Shown here one piece after another: positions 46,484 to 54,929 of a DNA stretch of 64,000 nucleotides; the first letter of the stretch is position 1, and each line of letters opens with the position of its first letter. This DNA is from Sediminispirochaeta smaragdinae DSM 11293. GTDB lineage: Bacteria > Spirochaetota > Spirochaetia > DSM-16054 > Sediminispirochaetaceae. Made by a program: the position numbers and the translations under genes. The stretch spans positions 372,001-436,000 of the forward strand of contig NC_014364.1 of NCBI RefSeq assembly GCF_000143985.1. Reading direction: 5' to 3'. Below the pieces are notes generated by a model, which saw nothing but the letters and a program-made list of their open reading frames with translations, searched no databases and was not told the DNA's origin.

Positions 46484-46562
46484 CAGACTAATTGTCGATT
46501 ATTATACTTTTACAGCGAATAATTACTTGTATTAATGTGTTTTTTGCGATAAAATATTTAAT

Positions 46563-47750
46563 ATGATTGAAGCATTATCTCAATATAATCCCTGGTGGAG
46601 TGGAGAAATCCCTCTTGAAGGCATAATTCCACGAGAAAAGTACTTAAAAAAGTTAGTTTCATATCTTGATAATGAGCAAATAATCTTTCTAACTGGTTTG
46701 CGTCGGATTGGTAAAACAACCTTAATGAAACTTGTTATAAAAGAATTAATAGAAAATAAAGGCATAAATCCAAATCATATTTTATATGTAAGTCTTGATG
46801 ATTACGTATTTAAAGAAAATTCTATATTAGATATTTTGGAAGAATATAGAAAGCTTCATAGAATCTCTGTTGATGATAAGGTTTATTTATTTCTTGATGA
46901 AATCATATATCAAAAAGATTATTACCAACAGTTAAAAACAATTTTTGATAGACAGAATACAAAGATTTATGCTACTTCATCATCCAGTATAAAATTAAAA
47001 GATACAAAAGCTTTTTTAACAGGAAGATCGTATTTGGTCGAGATTAATCCTTTGGATTATAAGGAATATTTGTATTTCAAAAATATAAAAATACCATTGA
47101 AAGATTTAAAGTTAAATGAACCTTATTTTCAAGATTACCTAAAATCAGGAGGAATTCCGTATTATGTTCTGAAAGAGGAAAGAGAATTTCTTATAGGTTT
47201 AGTTGATGATATAATATATAAAGATATTATAAGTGAGCATGGAATAAAAAATCCTCAGATCATTAAAGACTATTTTCTATTACTCATGGAAAGGAGTGGA
47301 AAGCAGTTAAGTATAAACAAGATAGCTAATATTCTAAAAATATCAGTTGATTCATCAAAAAAGTATTTGTCATATTTTAATGATACCTTTTTGATTCGTT
47401 TGTTATCACGGTATGGTACTACGAACGAAAAATTATTGTCGCCCAAAAAGATATATTGTAGTGATCTGGGGATAAAATTTAGTTTTACGGGATTAAGAGA
47501 TCTTGGAAGTTATTTTGAAAACTATATTTATCTACAGTTAAAACAGAATGACGTATATTATCTGTATGAAAATGGAATAGAAATAGATTTTTATGTAAGA
47601 GATATAGATACATTGATAGAATTAAAATACAATTCGAAAATGAATGAAAAACAAGAAAGATTATTTGAAGATTTTAATGCCAGTAATAAAATGGTGATTG
47701 ATTCAGTATATTCATTAGAGGATTTGAATGAGTTAAATCTTAAATTTTAA
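46563..47750 (+). CDS. cassette 13: AAA_14/DUF4143 ATPase
   Basis: 395 residues. N-terminal P-loop GLRRIGKTTLMK, Walker B VYLFLDEIIYQKDY, then AAA_14. The C-terminal DUF4143 part has DLGSYFENYIYLQLK and IEIDFYVRDIDTLIELKY, which resembles a PD-(D/E)XK-like fold. These ATPases are widespread and their role is unclear; some lie in defence loci. TATTTAATATG gives no good RBS. Single gene. Confidence 0.85.
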   Translation: MIEALSQYNPWWSGEIPLEGIIPREKYLKKLVSYLDNEQIIFLTGLRRIGKTTLMKLVIKELIENKGINPNHILYVSLDDYVFKENSILDILEEYRKLHRISVDDKVYLFLDEIIYQKDYYQQLKTIFDRQNTKIYATSSSSIKLKDTKAFLTGRSYLVEINPLDYKEYLYFKNIKIPLKDLKLNEPYFQDYLKSGGIPYYVLKEEREFLIGLVDDIIYKDIISEHGIKNPQIIKDYFLLLMERSGKQLSINKIANILKISVDSSKKYLSYFNDTFLIRLLSRYGTTNEKLLSPKKIYCSDLGIKFSFTGLRDLGSYFENYIYLQLKQNDVYYLYENGIEIDFYVRDIDTLIELKYNSKMNEKQERLFEDFNASNKMVIDSVYSLEDLNELNLKF

Positions 47751-47759
47751 GAATAGCTG

Positions 47760-47934
47760 GATAACCAACAATTGGAGCGGACGTGGCTACTGTCATGGTT
47801 TGTGCTTTGGATTGGGTAAAGAAAAGCTTGGGCTAAAAGTAGAAGCACTAATCTACCAAAGATATGGTATAATTCAGAAAGAAAAGAGCACAAACCACGC
47901 CAGTAAACGCCACGCAGCTCAATTGAATGTTATA
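47760..47934 (+). repeat. attC site 13
   Basis: ATAAC (47761-47765) and GTTAT (47929-47933), long-loop type, TGGTATAAT at 47865-47873. Confidence 0.94.
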
Positions 47935-47996
47935 TCGAATTAGGTAATATTACAGATTGCTGAAATTTTGTTAAGCTTTATGAAAAAAGGGGTAAA

Positions 47997-48905
47997 ATGA
48001 AACAGTTAAAGATACAATCACGAAAGCGCTATAAACAAGGTTTTCATCTTGATGCAATAGAGTTGGAAAGAATTTACTCTATCATTAAAGAACAAATGAG
48101 CAAGATTGAGTTGGGAGATAATGAGAAAATATTTAATTCTTTTCATATAAAATATAAAAATGGTGTTAGAAAAGTTACAAATGAATTAGAAGAAGTTGTA
48201 GCTGAAGAAAATTTTGGTACATTTCTTATTGAAAGAATTGAAATTAATTCATATATATCAAGCAAGGATGAAGAATTAGCTGATTATAGACAAATCTATA
48301 TGGATGACGATGAAGAAGGAATTTCAATAATTTTCGAAAAAGAAATAGGTAAAAGCTTTTTCAATGATAATAATATAAGTTTGATTATAAATGGAAAAGA
48401 ACGTGACTGGGTGATGGTAACAGAATCATTAATTAATGACAGGATAAATTTAATAAAAAGAAATAAATTAGAAATTCTTACCAAACCAAGCTTGAGTTTT
48501 CTATTCGTCATAATAACATTCTCTTTAATGATTTCTATGTTTGTAACATTATATAATTATATCGCGCCTTCAGCGTATATAGATGAAATAGAACAAAAAT
48601 GGATCTCTGGAGTTATAACAGACCCGGTTGAAGTAATTATTAAACTAGAAAAAGAAAAATATGCTAAAGAATTTGGTGTGTCAGTTATAAGTTATATACC
48701 TGCAATTATCGGAGGATCGATAGCTGTTTTGTTATTGATTATTAAAGTCGTAGTCAAAAAATTATATCCTGTTTGTGTTTTTTACTGGGGTGATTACATA
48801 AAATACTTTGATAAAATTGATGGAATTAGAAAAACTATTGTTACTGTAATAATTATTGGGTTTTTAATATCATTAGCTGCTGGTCTTATTGTGAAATATA
48901 TTTGA
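47997..48905 (+). CDS. cassette 14: membrane protein, unknown
   Basis: 302 residues. Soluble N-terminal 165 residues with acidic IYMDDDEEGISIIFE, then three membrane segments (about 165-187, 230-252 and 280-300), separated by a loop with EKEKYAKEFGV. Not recognised. It could be a membrane effector. AAAAGGGGTAAA before the ATG. Confidence 0.7.
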   Translation: MKQLKIQSRKRYKQGFHLDAIELERIYSIIKEQMSKIELGDNEKIFNSFHIKYKNGVRKVTNELEEVVAEENFGTFLIERIEINSYISSKDEELADYRQIYMDDDEEGISIIFEKEIGKSFFNDNNISLIINGKERDWVMVTESLINDRINLIKRNKLEILTKPSLSFLFVIITFSLMISMFVTLYNYIAPSAYIDEIEQKWISGVITDPVEVIIKLEKEKYAKEFGVSVISYIPAIIGGSIAVLLLIIKVVVKKLYPVCVFYWGDYIKYFDKIDGIRKTIVTVIIIGFLISLAAGLIVKYI

Positions 48906-48911
48906 AATCGA

Positions 48912-49087
48912 TATAACCAGCAATTGGAGCAGACGTGGCTATTGTCATGGTTTCTGCTTGAGATTGGGTAGAGACAGGTAGAATTTGAAAGAGAAAGCTT
49001 TAATCTATGAAAGATATGGTATAATGCATGAAGGAAAGAGCACAAACACATGCCAGTGAACGCCACGCAGCTCAATTGAATGTTATA
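48912..49087 (+). repeat. attC site 14
   Basis: ATAAC (48913-48917) and GTTAT (49082-49086), long-loop type, TGGTATAAT at 49017-49025. Confidence 0.95.
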
Positions 49088-49115
49088 TTGCCAGAAATAA
49101 GAAAGGAGGTAAAAA

Positions 49116-49517
49116 GTGAATTTAATACACAACGATATAATTTGGTGGCAGATTTCTTTGTTTCAATTAATGAATGCCTGGTTTCCTGGAATTTCTGCAT
49201 TTTTGTTAGGTATGCTATTTAATAAAATAATTGAGAAAAATAAACTTAAACAATCATTGAAAAACACTTTATTAGAAATATTCATTCCAATATTTAATGT
49301 TGGGAAAGAAATTAGTAAGGAATTAGCTATTAAAACAAAGGATCAATTGAGAAATACATTAAACACTTATTCACAAATATATCCATCATTATTCAAAAAA
49401 GAAAAAATCAAAGAATTGAATGATATTCTAAAGCTTGATCTAATTGAAAAAAGTGGTAAACTTAATGAATATTTTAATAACCCAACAAGAATAATAAAAT
49501 TGATTGAATCTTTATGA
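49116..49517 (+). CDS. cassette 15 protein A: small membrane protein
   Basis: 133 residues from GTG with AAAGGAGG seven bases upstream. One membrane segment (about 18-38, WFPGISAFLLGMLFNKII), then a helical tail. Not recognised. Overlaps the next gene region by 14 bases. Confidence 0.65.
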   Translation: MNLIHNDIIWWQISLFQLMNAWFPGISAFLLGMLFNKIIEKNKLKQSLKNTLLEIFIPIFNVGKEISKELAIKTKDQLRNTLNTYSQIYPSLFKKEKIKELNDILKLDLIEKSGKLNEYFNNPTRIIKLIESL

Positions 49518-49533
49518 AAGTTTTGGAATCAAG

Positions 49534-50013
49534 ATGAAAAATAATAATAAACAAAATAATAAAGAAGATGGTGAAAACAATTTTAAGATTATTGAGAGGG
49601 AGTTAGAATTAAGTCATAGTTTTCTAAGGGTTGAACAATTTTTTAATCCAAAAAGAATACCATTTGAATTCGTTTTTACAAATCCGTTTTCTACCACTTG
49701 TTGTTATTTCACGATTAAGATATCAAGTATTTACTTTAAAGATTTAGTTTCAGATTCAGAGGAATTAATGTTTACAAAAATTAAAAGTGAAAATAATCAA
49801 ATATTGGTATTTCAAAGTACGAAAGAGAAAAAGATTCATAAGAATGAGCCTGTAAATTTTAAAGCATATGCAATCTTAAGAAGTGATTCATTTTATAGAG
49901 GTACTTTTAATAAAGAATCTGCAATAAAAGATCAAAGACATTGGATGCAGTTATCAATATTTGATGATATTGGAGAAATCTCGTGTAGAATTGTAAGAGA
50001 AATATCTGAATAA
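49534..50013 (+). CDS. cassette 15 protein B, unknown soluble protein
   Basis: 159 residues from the ATG at 49534 (a TTG at 49504 would add ten and overlap protein A). Polar N-terminus (KNNNKQNNKEDGENNF), then a beta-rich domain with SHSFLRVEQFFNPKRIP and FKAYAILRSDSFYRG. Not recognised. With A it makes a two-gene cassette of membrane plus soluble part. Confidence 0.6.
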   Translation: MKNNNKQNNKEDGENNFKIIERELELSHSFLRVEQFFNPKRIPFEFVFTNPFSTTCCYFTIKISSIYFKDLVSDSEELMFTKIKSENNQILVFQSTKEKKIHKNEPVNFKAYAILRSDSFYRGTFNKESAIKDQRHWMQLSIFDDIGEISCRIVREISE

Positions 50014-50031
50014 GAGAAAAAAATCTGGCAA

Positions 50032-50172
50032 TATAACAAAACGCTGGACTTGACCCGTCTATTGTCACAGTTTTTGCAGAAGACGTTTCGGGACTAATCG
50101 TCCCTTCACGCAAAAACTGCGCCAATACTTTCGCTTTGCTCAAGCCGCCGGGCAAGTCAGCTCGACGTTATC
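50032..50172 (+). repeat. attC site 15, divergent
   Basis: ATAAC (50033-50037) and GTTAT (50167-50171). Arms CTGGACTTGACCCG and CGGGCAAGTCAGCTCG pair with bulges; the loop holds TTTTTGC and GCAAAAA plus GACG hairpins. A different lineage from the common type. Confidence 0.85.
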
Positions 50173-50206
50173 TGGTTAATATATAAAGTCTAATAAGGAG
50201 AAAGCG

Positions 50207-50860
50207 ATGTATGAAGGAATACCAAGAGTAGTAATGCCTTTAGGGAGAGTTGGACCAAATGGTGTTAATCTTTTAGGTACATGTTTTTTATTACCCAATA
50301 GAGGTTGGTTTGCTACAGCTAGTCATGTAACTGAAAATGACGATAGAAATCTTGTTGTATTAATACCAGAAGAAGAAAGCTTGTCTAATTACCAGGATAC
50401 AACAAAAAAAGATGTAAAAATGATAAATGCAAAAATAATTAAAACTGATCCAATTCATGATACTACAATCATAGAAATAAATGCGGATGTAAATTCAACA
50501 ATTAAAATAGGAAGTTTAGACAGCGTTTCTGTTAATGAAAACGTTGTTCTCTTTGGATATCCTCATGCAAATCATGGAAGAAAAGTATTAACTAGTCAAA
50601 CAACAACAATTGGAGCAAAGATATTATTAGACAATAGTGGAATAAAAAGCAAACATGCAGTTGTTAATATACAAACGAAGCCAGGTCAATCTGGATCTCC
50701 AGTTTTTAGTATTAGAAATAGTTCTATTGTTGGAATATTAATTGGATCTTATGCTCCCCAAAAAAGTGGAGGCATTAGTATAGGTGGAATTGATCCTCAA
50801 ACCCTACACCAAACTTCACATATGGTGTCAGCTGAATACATTCTGAGGATGATAAAATGA
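50207..50860 (+). CDS. cassette 16 protein A: trypsin-like serine protease
   Basis: 217 residues. Triad: FATASHV (His40), DPIHDTTIIE (Asp85), KPGQSGSPVFS (Ser162). No signal peptide, so it acts inside the cell. TAAGGAGAAAGCG before ATG. Its end overlaps the next gene by ATGA. Cytoplasmic trypsin-like proteases are partners or activators in several defence systems, for example for gasdermins; the link here is by context. Confidence 0.87.
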   Translation: MYEGIPRVVMPLGRVGPNGVNLLGTCFLLPNRGWFATASHVTENDDRNLVVLIPEEESLSNYQDTTKKDVKMINAKIIKTDPIHDTTIIEINADVNSTIKIGSLDSVSVNENVVLFGYPHANHGRKVLTSQTTTIGAKILLDNSGIKSKHAVVNIQTKPGQSGSPVFSIRNSSIVGILIGSYAPQKSGGISIGGIDPQTLHQTSHMVSAEYILRMIK

Positions 50861-51276
50861 GTTATAATAATTTAGAAATTTTTAATGAGGAAGAACTTTT
50901 TAATACCCTGGAAGATTATCAAAAAGAAATTATAAATGAGATAGGTTATTCAGAAAAAGATTCCGAAGAAATCGCTGAAATATGGCTTAATGCATCAACC
51001 TCTAATACTGTAGCATTTGGTACGAGAACCGGAAAAAAGATTTTTTATGAAAATATAAAAAAAGAAGTAATTAGGTTTATATGTGATGAAAATTCATATG
51101 TTAACGAAAGACAAAAACTATTTTCAAAATCAGATATTACACATGCATTTTTTATCAATATATTGACAACCGCTATAGCTCCAGTTGTAGGTACATCAGC
51201 TACTTTTTTAACCCCAGTAATAGTATTATTTTTAATTTCAGTAGGTAATGTAACTAAAAATGCTTTCTGTCTATAA
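50857..51276 (+). CDS. cassette 16 protein B: small protein with C-terminal membrane segment
   Basis: 139 residues. Acidic helical N-terminus (DYQKEIINEIGYSEKDSEEI), then a hydrophobic C-terminal stretch (residues about 105-131, ILTTAIAPVVGTSATFLTPV and IVLFLISVG). Coupled to the protease by ATGA. An IS3-family element has inserted exactly at the stop codon, changing TAG to TAA, so the protein is unaltered. A protease-triggered membrane effector is a possibility; not recognised. Confidence 0.7.
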   Translation: MSYNNLEIFNEEELFNTLEDYQKEIINEIGYSEKDSEEIAEIWLNASTSNTVAFGTRTGKKIFYENIKKEVIRFICDENSYVNERQKLFSKSDITHAFFINILTTAIAPVVGTSATFLTPVIVLFLISVGNVTKNAFCL

Positions 51277-51336
51277 TGGACCCGTGATTTTGGACAACAG
51301 ATTAAGTTTGTTGTACCATGAAACACGGAGCATGAA

Positions 51337-51643
51337 GTGTCCAAGAGAAGAAGAAAATTTACCAGTGAACAAAAGTTCCAGATTGTAATAGAAGCAATCA
51401 AAGGCGAACGGCAAATTTCTGAAATCGCAGCGCAGTATCAGGTTCATCCCAACCAGATCAGCAACTGGAAGAAGCAATTCTTGAAAAGGGAGCAACTGTT
51501 TTAATACAAAGGCAGATGATTCCAAGAAGATTCTGGAAGAAACACAGGAAGATCTTTTCAAGAAAATTGGCCAGCAGCAATACGAGATCGAGTGGTTAAA
51601 AAAAAACTTGAAACTTGTGGAGTCCTGGAGAAAAGAGAAATGA
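51337..51643 (+). pseudogene. IS3-family OrfA, frame-damaged
   Basis: GTG start, SKRRRKFTSEQKFQIVIEAI and a helix-turn-helix (ISEIAAQYQVHPNQISNWK), then the frame breaks at TTGAAAAGGGAG (51481-51492) and again near 51500, resuming with ADDSKKILEETQEDLFKKIG. Two single-base losses probably disabled normal transposition. Confidence 0.75.
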
Positions 51644-52455
51644 TATCACCTGATGAAAAGCTATCGATATCACGGCAGTGCAAGCTGGTGTCTCTGAATC
51701 GCAGCTCCCTCTATTACAAGAGCATGCCTGTTAAAGGCGAGAACATAGAACTCATGAAAAGGATTGATGAACTATATACCGATAATCCCGACTTTGGTAG
51801 TCGCCAAATACGCAACAGCCTGCGTCGAGAAGGAAGGAAAATCAACAGGAAAAGAGTGCAGCGATTGATGCGCGACATGGGAATTATGGCGATTTTTCCT
51901 GGAAGAAACCTTTCAAAACCCGGTATAGGGTCAGAGCATAAAGTCTATCCGTACCTCTTGAGAAAGCTGAGTATCAGCCGACCAAACCAAGTGTGGGCTA
52001 CAGATATTACCTATATCCGGCTTGCTCATGGTTTTGTCTATCTGGTCGCGATCATTGACTGGTATAGCCGGAAAATCCTCAGTCATGAAATCTCTACCAC
52101 TATGGATCAAGAGTTCTGTATCTCTGCATATCGAAGGGCGGTAACTCAATATGGTAATCCGGAAATCTTGAACTCCGATCAGGGGAGCCAATTTACCTCA
52201 AAAGAATACAGAAAATTAGTCTTGGGTTCCGGGGCTACATTCAGCATGGATGGCAAAGGAAGAGCATTGGACAATATTGCAATAGAAAGGTTCTGGCGAA
52301 CCCTGAAATATGGAGAAGTGTACCTCAAGGAATATGAATCAGTTAGGGAGGCAAAAGACGGTATAAAAGCGTTCATTGAAAAGTATAACAGCAGGCGTCC
52401 GCATACCAAGCATGGTATTTCCACGCCGGATGAAGTATTTGGAGTGGCAGCATAA
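51592..52455 (+). CDS. IS3-family OrfB transposase
   Basis: 287 residues read from GTG inside the A-rich slippery TTAAAAAAAAAC; normally made by -1 frameshift from OrfA. HTH_21-type start and the DDE core: WATDITYIRL (Asp), LNSDQGSQFTS (Asp), NIAIERFWRTLKYGEVY (Glu). Intact as read. Confidence 0.92.
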   Translation: MVKKKLETCGVLEKREMISPDEKLSISRQCKLVSLNRSSLYYKSMPVKGENIELMKRIDELYTDNPDFGSRQIRNSLRREGRKINRKRVQRLMRDMGIMAIFPGRNLSKPGIGSEHKVYPYLLRKLSISRPNQVWATDITYIRLAHGFVYLVAIIDWYSRKILSHEISTTMDQEFCISAYRRAVTQYGNPEILNSDQGSQFTSKEYRKLVLGSGATFSMDGKGRALDNIAIERFWRTLKYGEVYLKEYESVREAKDGIKAFIEKYNSRRPHTKHGISTPDEVFGVAA

Positions 52456-52551
52456 ATCTCATTAAGATTTTCTAAATGCTGTCTTGACGAAGGGGTCCAC
52501 TATAGTCAGACAAATAAGGAATATATAGAATAGGATGAATAAAATTAACCA

Positions 52552-52690
52552 GATAACAACCACTTGGAGTTGACCTGGCGGTGAATATGGCAAAGTTTTT
52601 GTTGATATGGAAAAGTGGGGTTACAATGGTTAATGCGAGTGAGCTAAGGCGTAACAGTAACAGCGCCAGGCAACTCAAGTGAACGTTATG
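52552..52690 (+). repeat. attC site 16, divergent
   Basis: ATAAC (52553-52557) and GTTAT (52685-52689). Arms CACTTGGAGTTGACCTGG and CCAGGCAACTCAAGTG. It belongs to cassette 16; the IS lies between it and gene B. Confidence 0.88.
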
Positions 52691-52786
52691 TACAAAGATT
52701 AGGGTTTGACTATCATTATTTGTTTAATATTGGGTGAAAAGCATAATTTATAAAAGGATAAAACAAAAAAGATTATACAGTTTTAG

Positions 52787-52822
52787 TTGTCTTTACGTAT
52801 GAATTGTGGTATATTTATACGT
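52787..52822 (+). promoter_or_regulatory. promoter with operator for toxin-antitoxin cassette 17
   Basis: TTGTCT (52787-52792), 17 bases, TATATT (52810-52815), with ACGTAT and ATACGT on either side, identical to the copy at 39572. Confidence 0.7.
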
Positions 52823-52834
52823 AGGAGAGCTGAA

Positions 52835-53089
52835 ATGAATAAGAAACTAACACTTTCAGTTAATGATTCAATAATCGAAAAAGCAAAAGCATATGCAGAA
52901 GACAAAAATGAATCATTATCCCAATTGGTTGAAAACTACTTTAGACTATTAACAGCAAATAGAAGAAATAAAGAAAAAGAAATTTCTCCCTTAGTGAATG
53001 AAATAATGGGGACGATTACTGTTCCTGAAAATTTTGATTATAAAAGAGCTAAATTAGAATATTTGGAAACCCGGTATTTGAATGATTAA
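52835..53089 (+). CDS. cassette 17 antitoxin, DUF6364/RHH-type (duplicate)
   Basis: 84 residues, MNKKLTLSVNDSIIEKAKAY; differs from 39620-39874 at about eight residues, mostly in the toxin-facing half (NRRNKEKE, NEIMGTITVPENF). Same promoter, RBS region and overlap with its toxin. Confidence 0.85.
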   Translation: MNKKLTLSVNDSIIEKAKAYAEDKNESLSQLVENYFRLLTANRRNKEKEISPLVNEIMGTITVPENFDYKRAKLEYLETRYLND

Positions 53090-53507
53090 GTTATTTATAG
53101 ATTCAGATATAGTCTTAGATTTATTAATAAAAAGAAATGAGTTTGAAAGTTCCGCAATATTATTTACACAAATTGATAGAAAAGAATTTCAAGGATTTAC
53201 ATCACCTATTGTGTTTGCAAATGTACACTCTATAATGACAAAATATGCAGGAAAAGAAGAATCGATATTAAATTTAAGAAGAATAAGAAAGATACTATCT
53301 CTATTAACCATAAATGAAGAAGTAATTGATGAGGCATTATATTCTGATGCGCCAGGTTTTGAAGACTCAATTCAATATATAGCATCAGAGAAGAATGGAA
53401 TAGACTTTATAATTACAAGAAATAAAAAAGATTATAAAGGAAGTAAAATACCAGCTTTAACTGCAACAGAATTTCTTGAAATGAATATAGGAAATGAAGA
53501 AATATAA
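53082..53507 (+). CDS. cassette 17 toxin, PIN-domain ribonuclease (duplicate)
   Basis: 141 residues, differing from 39867-40292 at about five positions (for example HSIMT for HYIMT, EESIL for EKSIL, PGFED for PDLED, LTATE for LSATE). Acidic PIN residues are kept. Presumably active with its own antitoxin. Confidence 0.88.
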   Translation: MIKLFIDSDIVLDLLIKRNEFESSAILFTQIDRKEFQGFTSPIVFANVHSIMTKYAGKEESILNLRRIRKILSLLTINEEVIDEALYSDAPGFEDSIQYIASEKNGIDFIITRNKKDYKGSKIPALTATEFLEMNIGNEEI

Positions 53508-53521
53508 GAAGAAAATTTGTA

Positions 53522-53697
53522 CATAACCAACAATTGGAGCAGACGTGGCTACTGTCATGGTTTGTGCTTGAGATTGGGTAGAGAAGAGCTTGATTTAAAA
53601 GTGGAAGCACTAATCTACCAAAGATATGATATAATTTATGAAGGAAAGAGCACAAACACATGCCAGTGAACGCCACGCAGCTCAATTGAATGTTATG
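53522..53697 (+). repeat. attC site 17
   Basis: ATAAC (53523-53527) and GTTAT (53692-53696), long-loop type, TGATATAAT at 53627-53635. Last intact attC of the array. Confidence 0.95.
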
Positions 53698-53787
53698 TTG
53701 ATAAAGGTATGACCCGATAGCATTATTAGCAGTTATCTAAAGTAGCGGTTTACAATTATGACATAGAATTCTTAAAAGGAGGATACT

Positions 53788-54868
53788 GTGCCGTTTATGG
53801 AGATGACCGTTGTGGACAATAGAAAAGAGTCATTCTGCACTGGAAAACAGATCAACAAAACTTCAGCTCGCTGTGTAACGATTTCGGATAAGCCGGCCGA
53901 CAGGGTACAAGTGGGTTGAAAGGTACAAAGAAGGCGGCATGGAAAACCTCGAAGATCGAGATCCTTCTCCGCATGAAATCCCAAACAAAACACCACCCAA
54001 AATAGAACAAGCGATTGTAGAAATACGCAAAAGGCATAAACTCTTGGCCCCAAGAAGATCCGAAAACTGATGGAGACAGAGGGTGTATACAGCCGGATAC
54101 CGGCAGCATCTACAATTAGTCTTATTCTGAAACGAAACGGGTTAATCAAGGAACGTAAAAAGCGTAAGCACGTGGAACAGCAGAAACCCATCTTTGATCC
54201 GGATAGCGGCAACCAGGTATAGAGTGCCGATTACAAGGGTAAGTCCAAAATGGAGAATGGCCGGTACTGTTATCCCCTTACAATTTGCGACAGCTTTTCC
54301 AGGTTCATCCTCGCAATTAAGGGACTGCATAATCCTAATTTTGAAGAGACAAAACCGGTATTTATCGATGTATTCAAGGATTATGGACTTCCTGTACAAC
54401 TGCACACGGATAACGGTTCACCTTTTGCGAGTATCAGGTCTTTGGGACGAATAACAAAGTTTGCTGTATGGCTGATGGAGTTGGGAGTTCAGCCAGTGTA
54501 CAGCGATCCGGCGTCACCGCAGCAGAATGGCCGACATGAACGAATGCACCGAGAATTGAAAGCAGCAGCCTGTACTAATCCTGGGAAAACCCTACAGGCA
54601 CAACAGCGGAAAATGAATGAGTTCATGCGTGAATACGACGAAGTACGACCACATGAAGCACTGGGAATGGGAATGTGTGTTCCAGAAAAAGTCGTTGAAT
54701 ACCGATATCTACAGCACTATCGCACTATCCAACAATAATATCGGGCTTGAAGAGTTAGGTGAAGGGATCTTCAGGATCTGGTTCAGGGATTTTATCTTAG
54801 GATACTTGGACGAATCAGACCTACGGGTGTATGATATTTATGAGTTTCAGTATGTACCAAAACTGTAA
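53788..54868 (+). pseudogene. IS481-like transposase, several frameshifts and a stop
   Basis: GTG after AAAGGAGG begins MPFMEMTVVDNRKE. Continuing across at least three frame changes gives GYKWVERYKEGGMENLED, PRKIRKLMETEGVYSRIP, a TAG where Trp of QVWSADYKGK is expected (54220), then CDSFSRFILAIKGL, QLHTDNGSPFASI, and QQNGRHERMHRELKAAA (catalytic Glu). A last shift near 54720 leads to LEELGEGIFRIWFRDFILGY. An inactive integrase-core transposase. Confidence 0.85.
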
Positions 54869-54929
54869 ATGGGGATCTTGGATAATTGTCTATGAGGTGC
54901 CGAACAGTACATCAAAAATGGCATAATCA

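Larger units (their letters stand above)
51276..52500 (+). mobile_element. IS3-family insertion sequence
   Basis: About 1.22 kb. Ends TGGACCCGTGATTTTGGACA and, inverted at the right, TGGACCCCTTCGTCAAGACA. TATA (or CTATA) duplicates at 51272-51275 and 52501-52504. Two frames with a slippery A-run. Inserted in cassette 16 between gene B and its attC. Confidence 0.9.

Noticed and set aside
33001-49132. Recurring minus-strand frames reading SCVAFTGMCLCSFLHALYHIF over each attC site
   Set aside because: They are attC sequence read backwards; the same text appears wherever the repeat occurs and no ribosome site precedes it.
33006-53696. CRISPR array
   Set aside because: Repeats are 99-185 bases, separated by genes of different length, with paired arms; no cas genes. 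They are attC sites.
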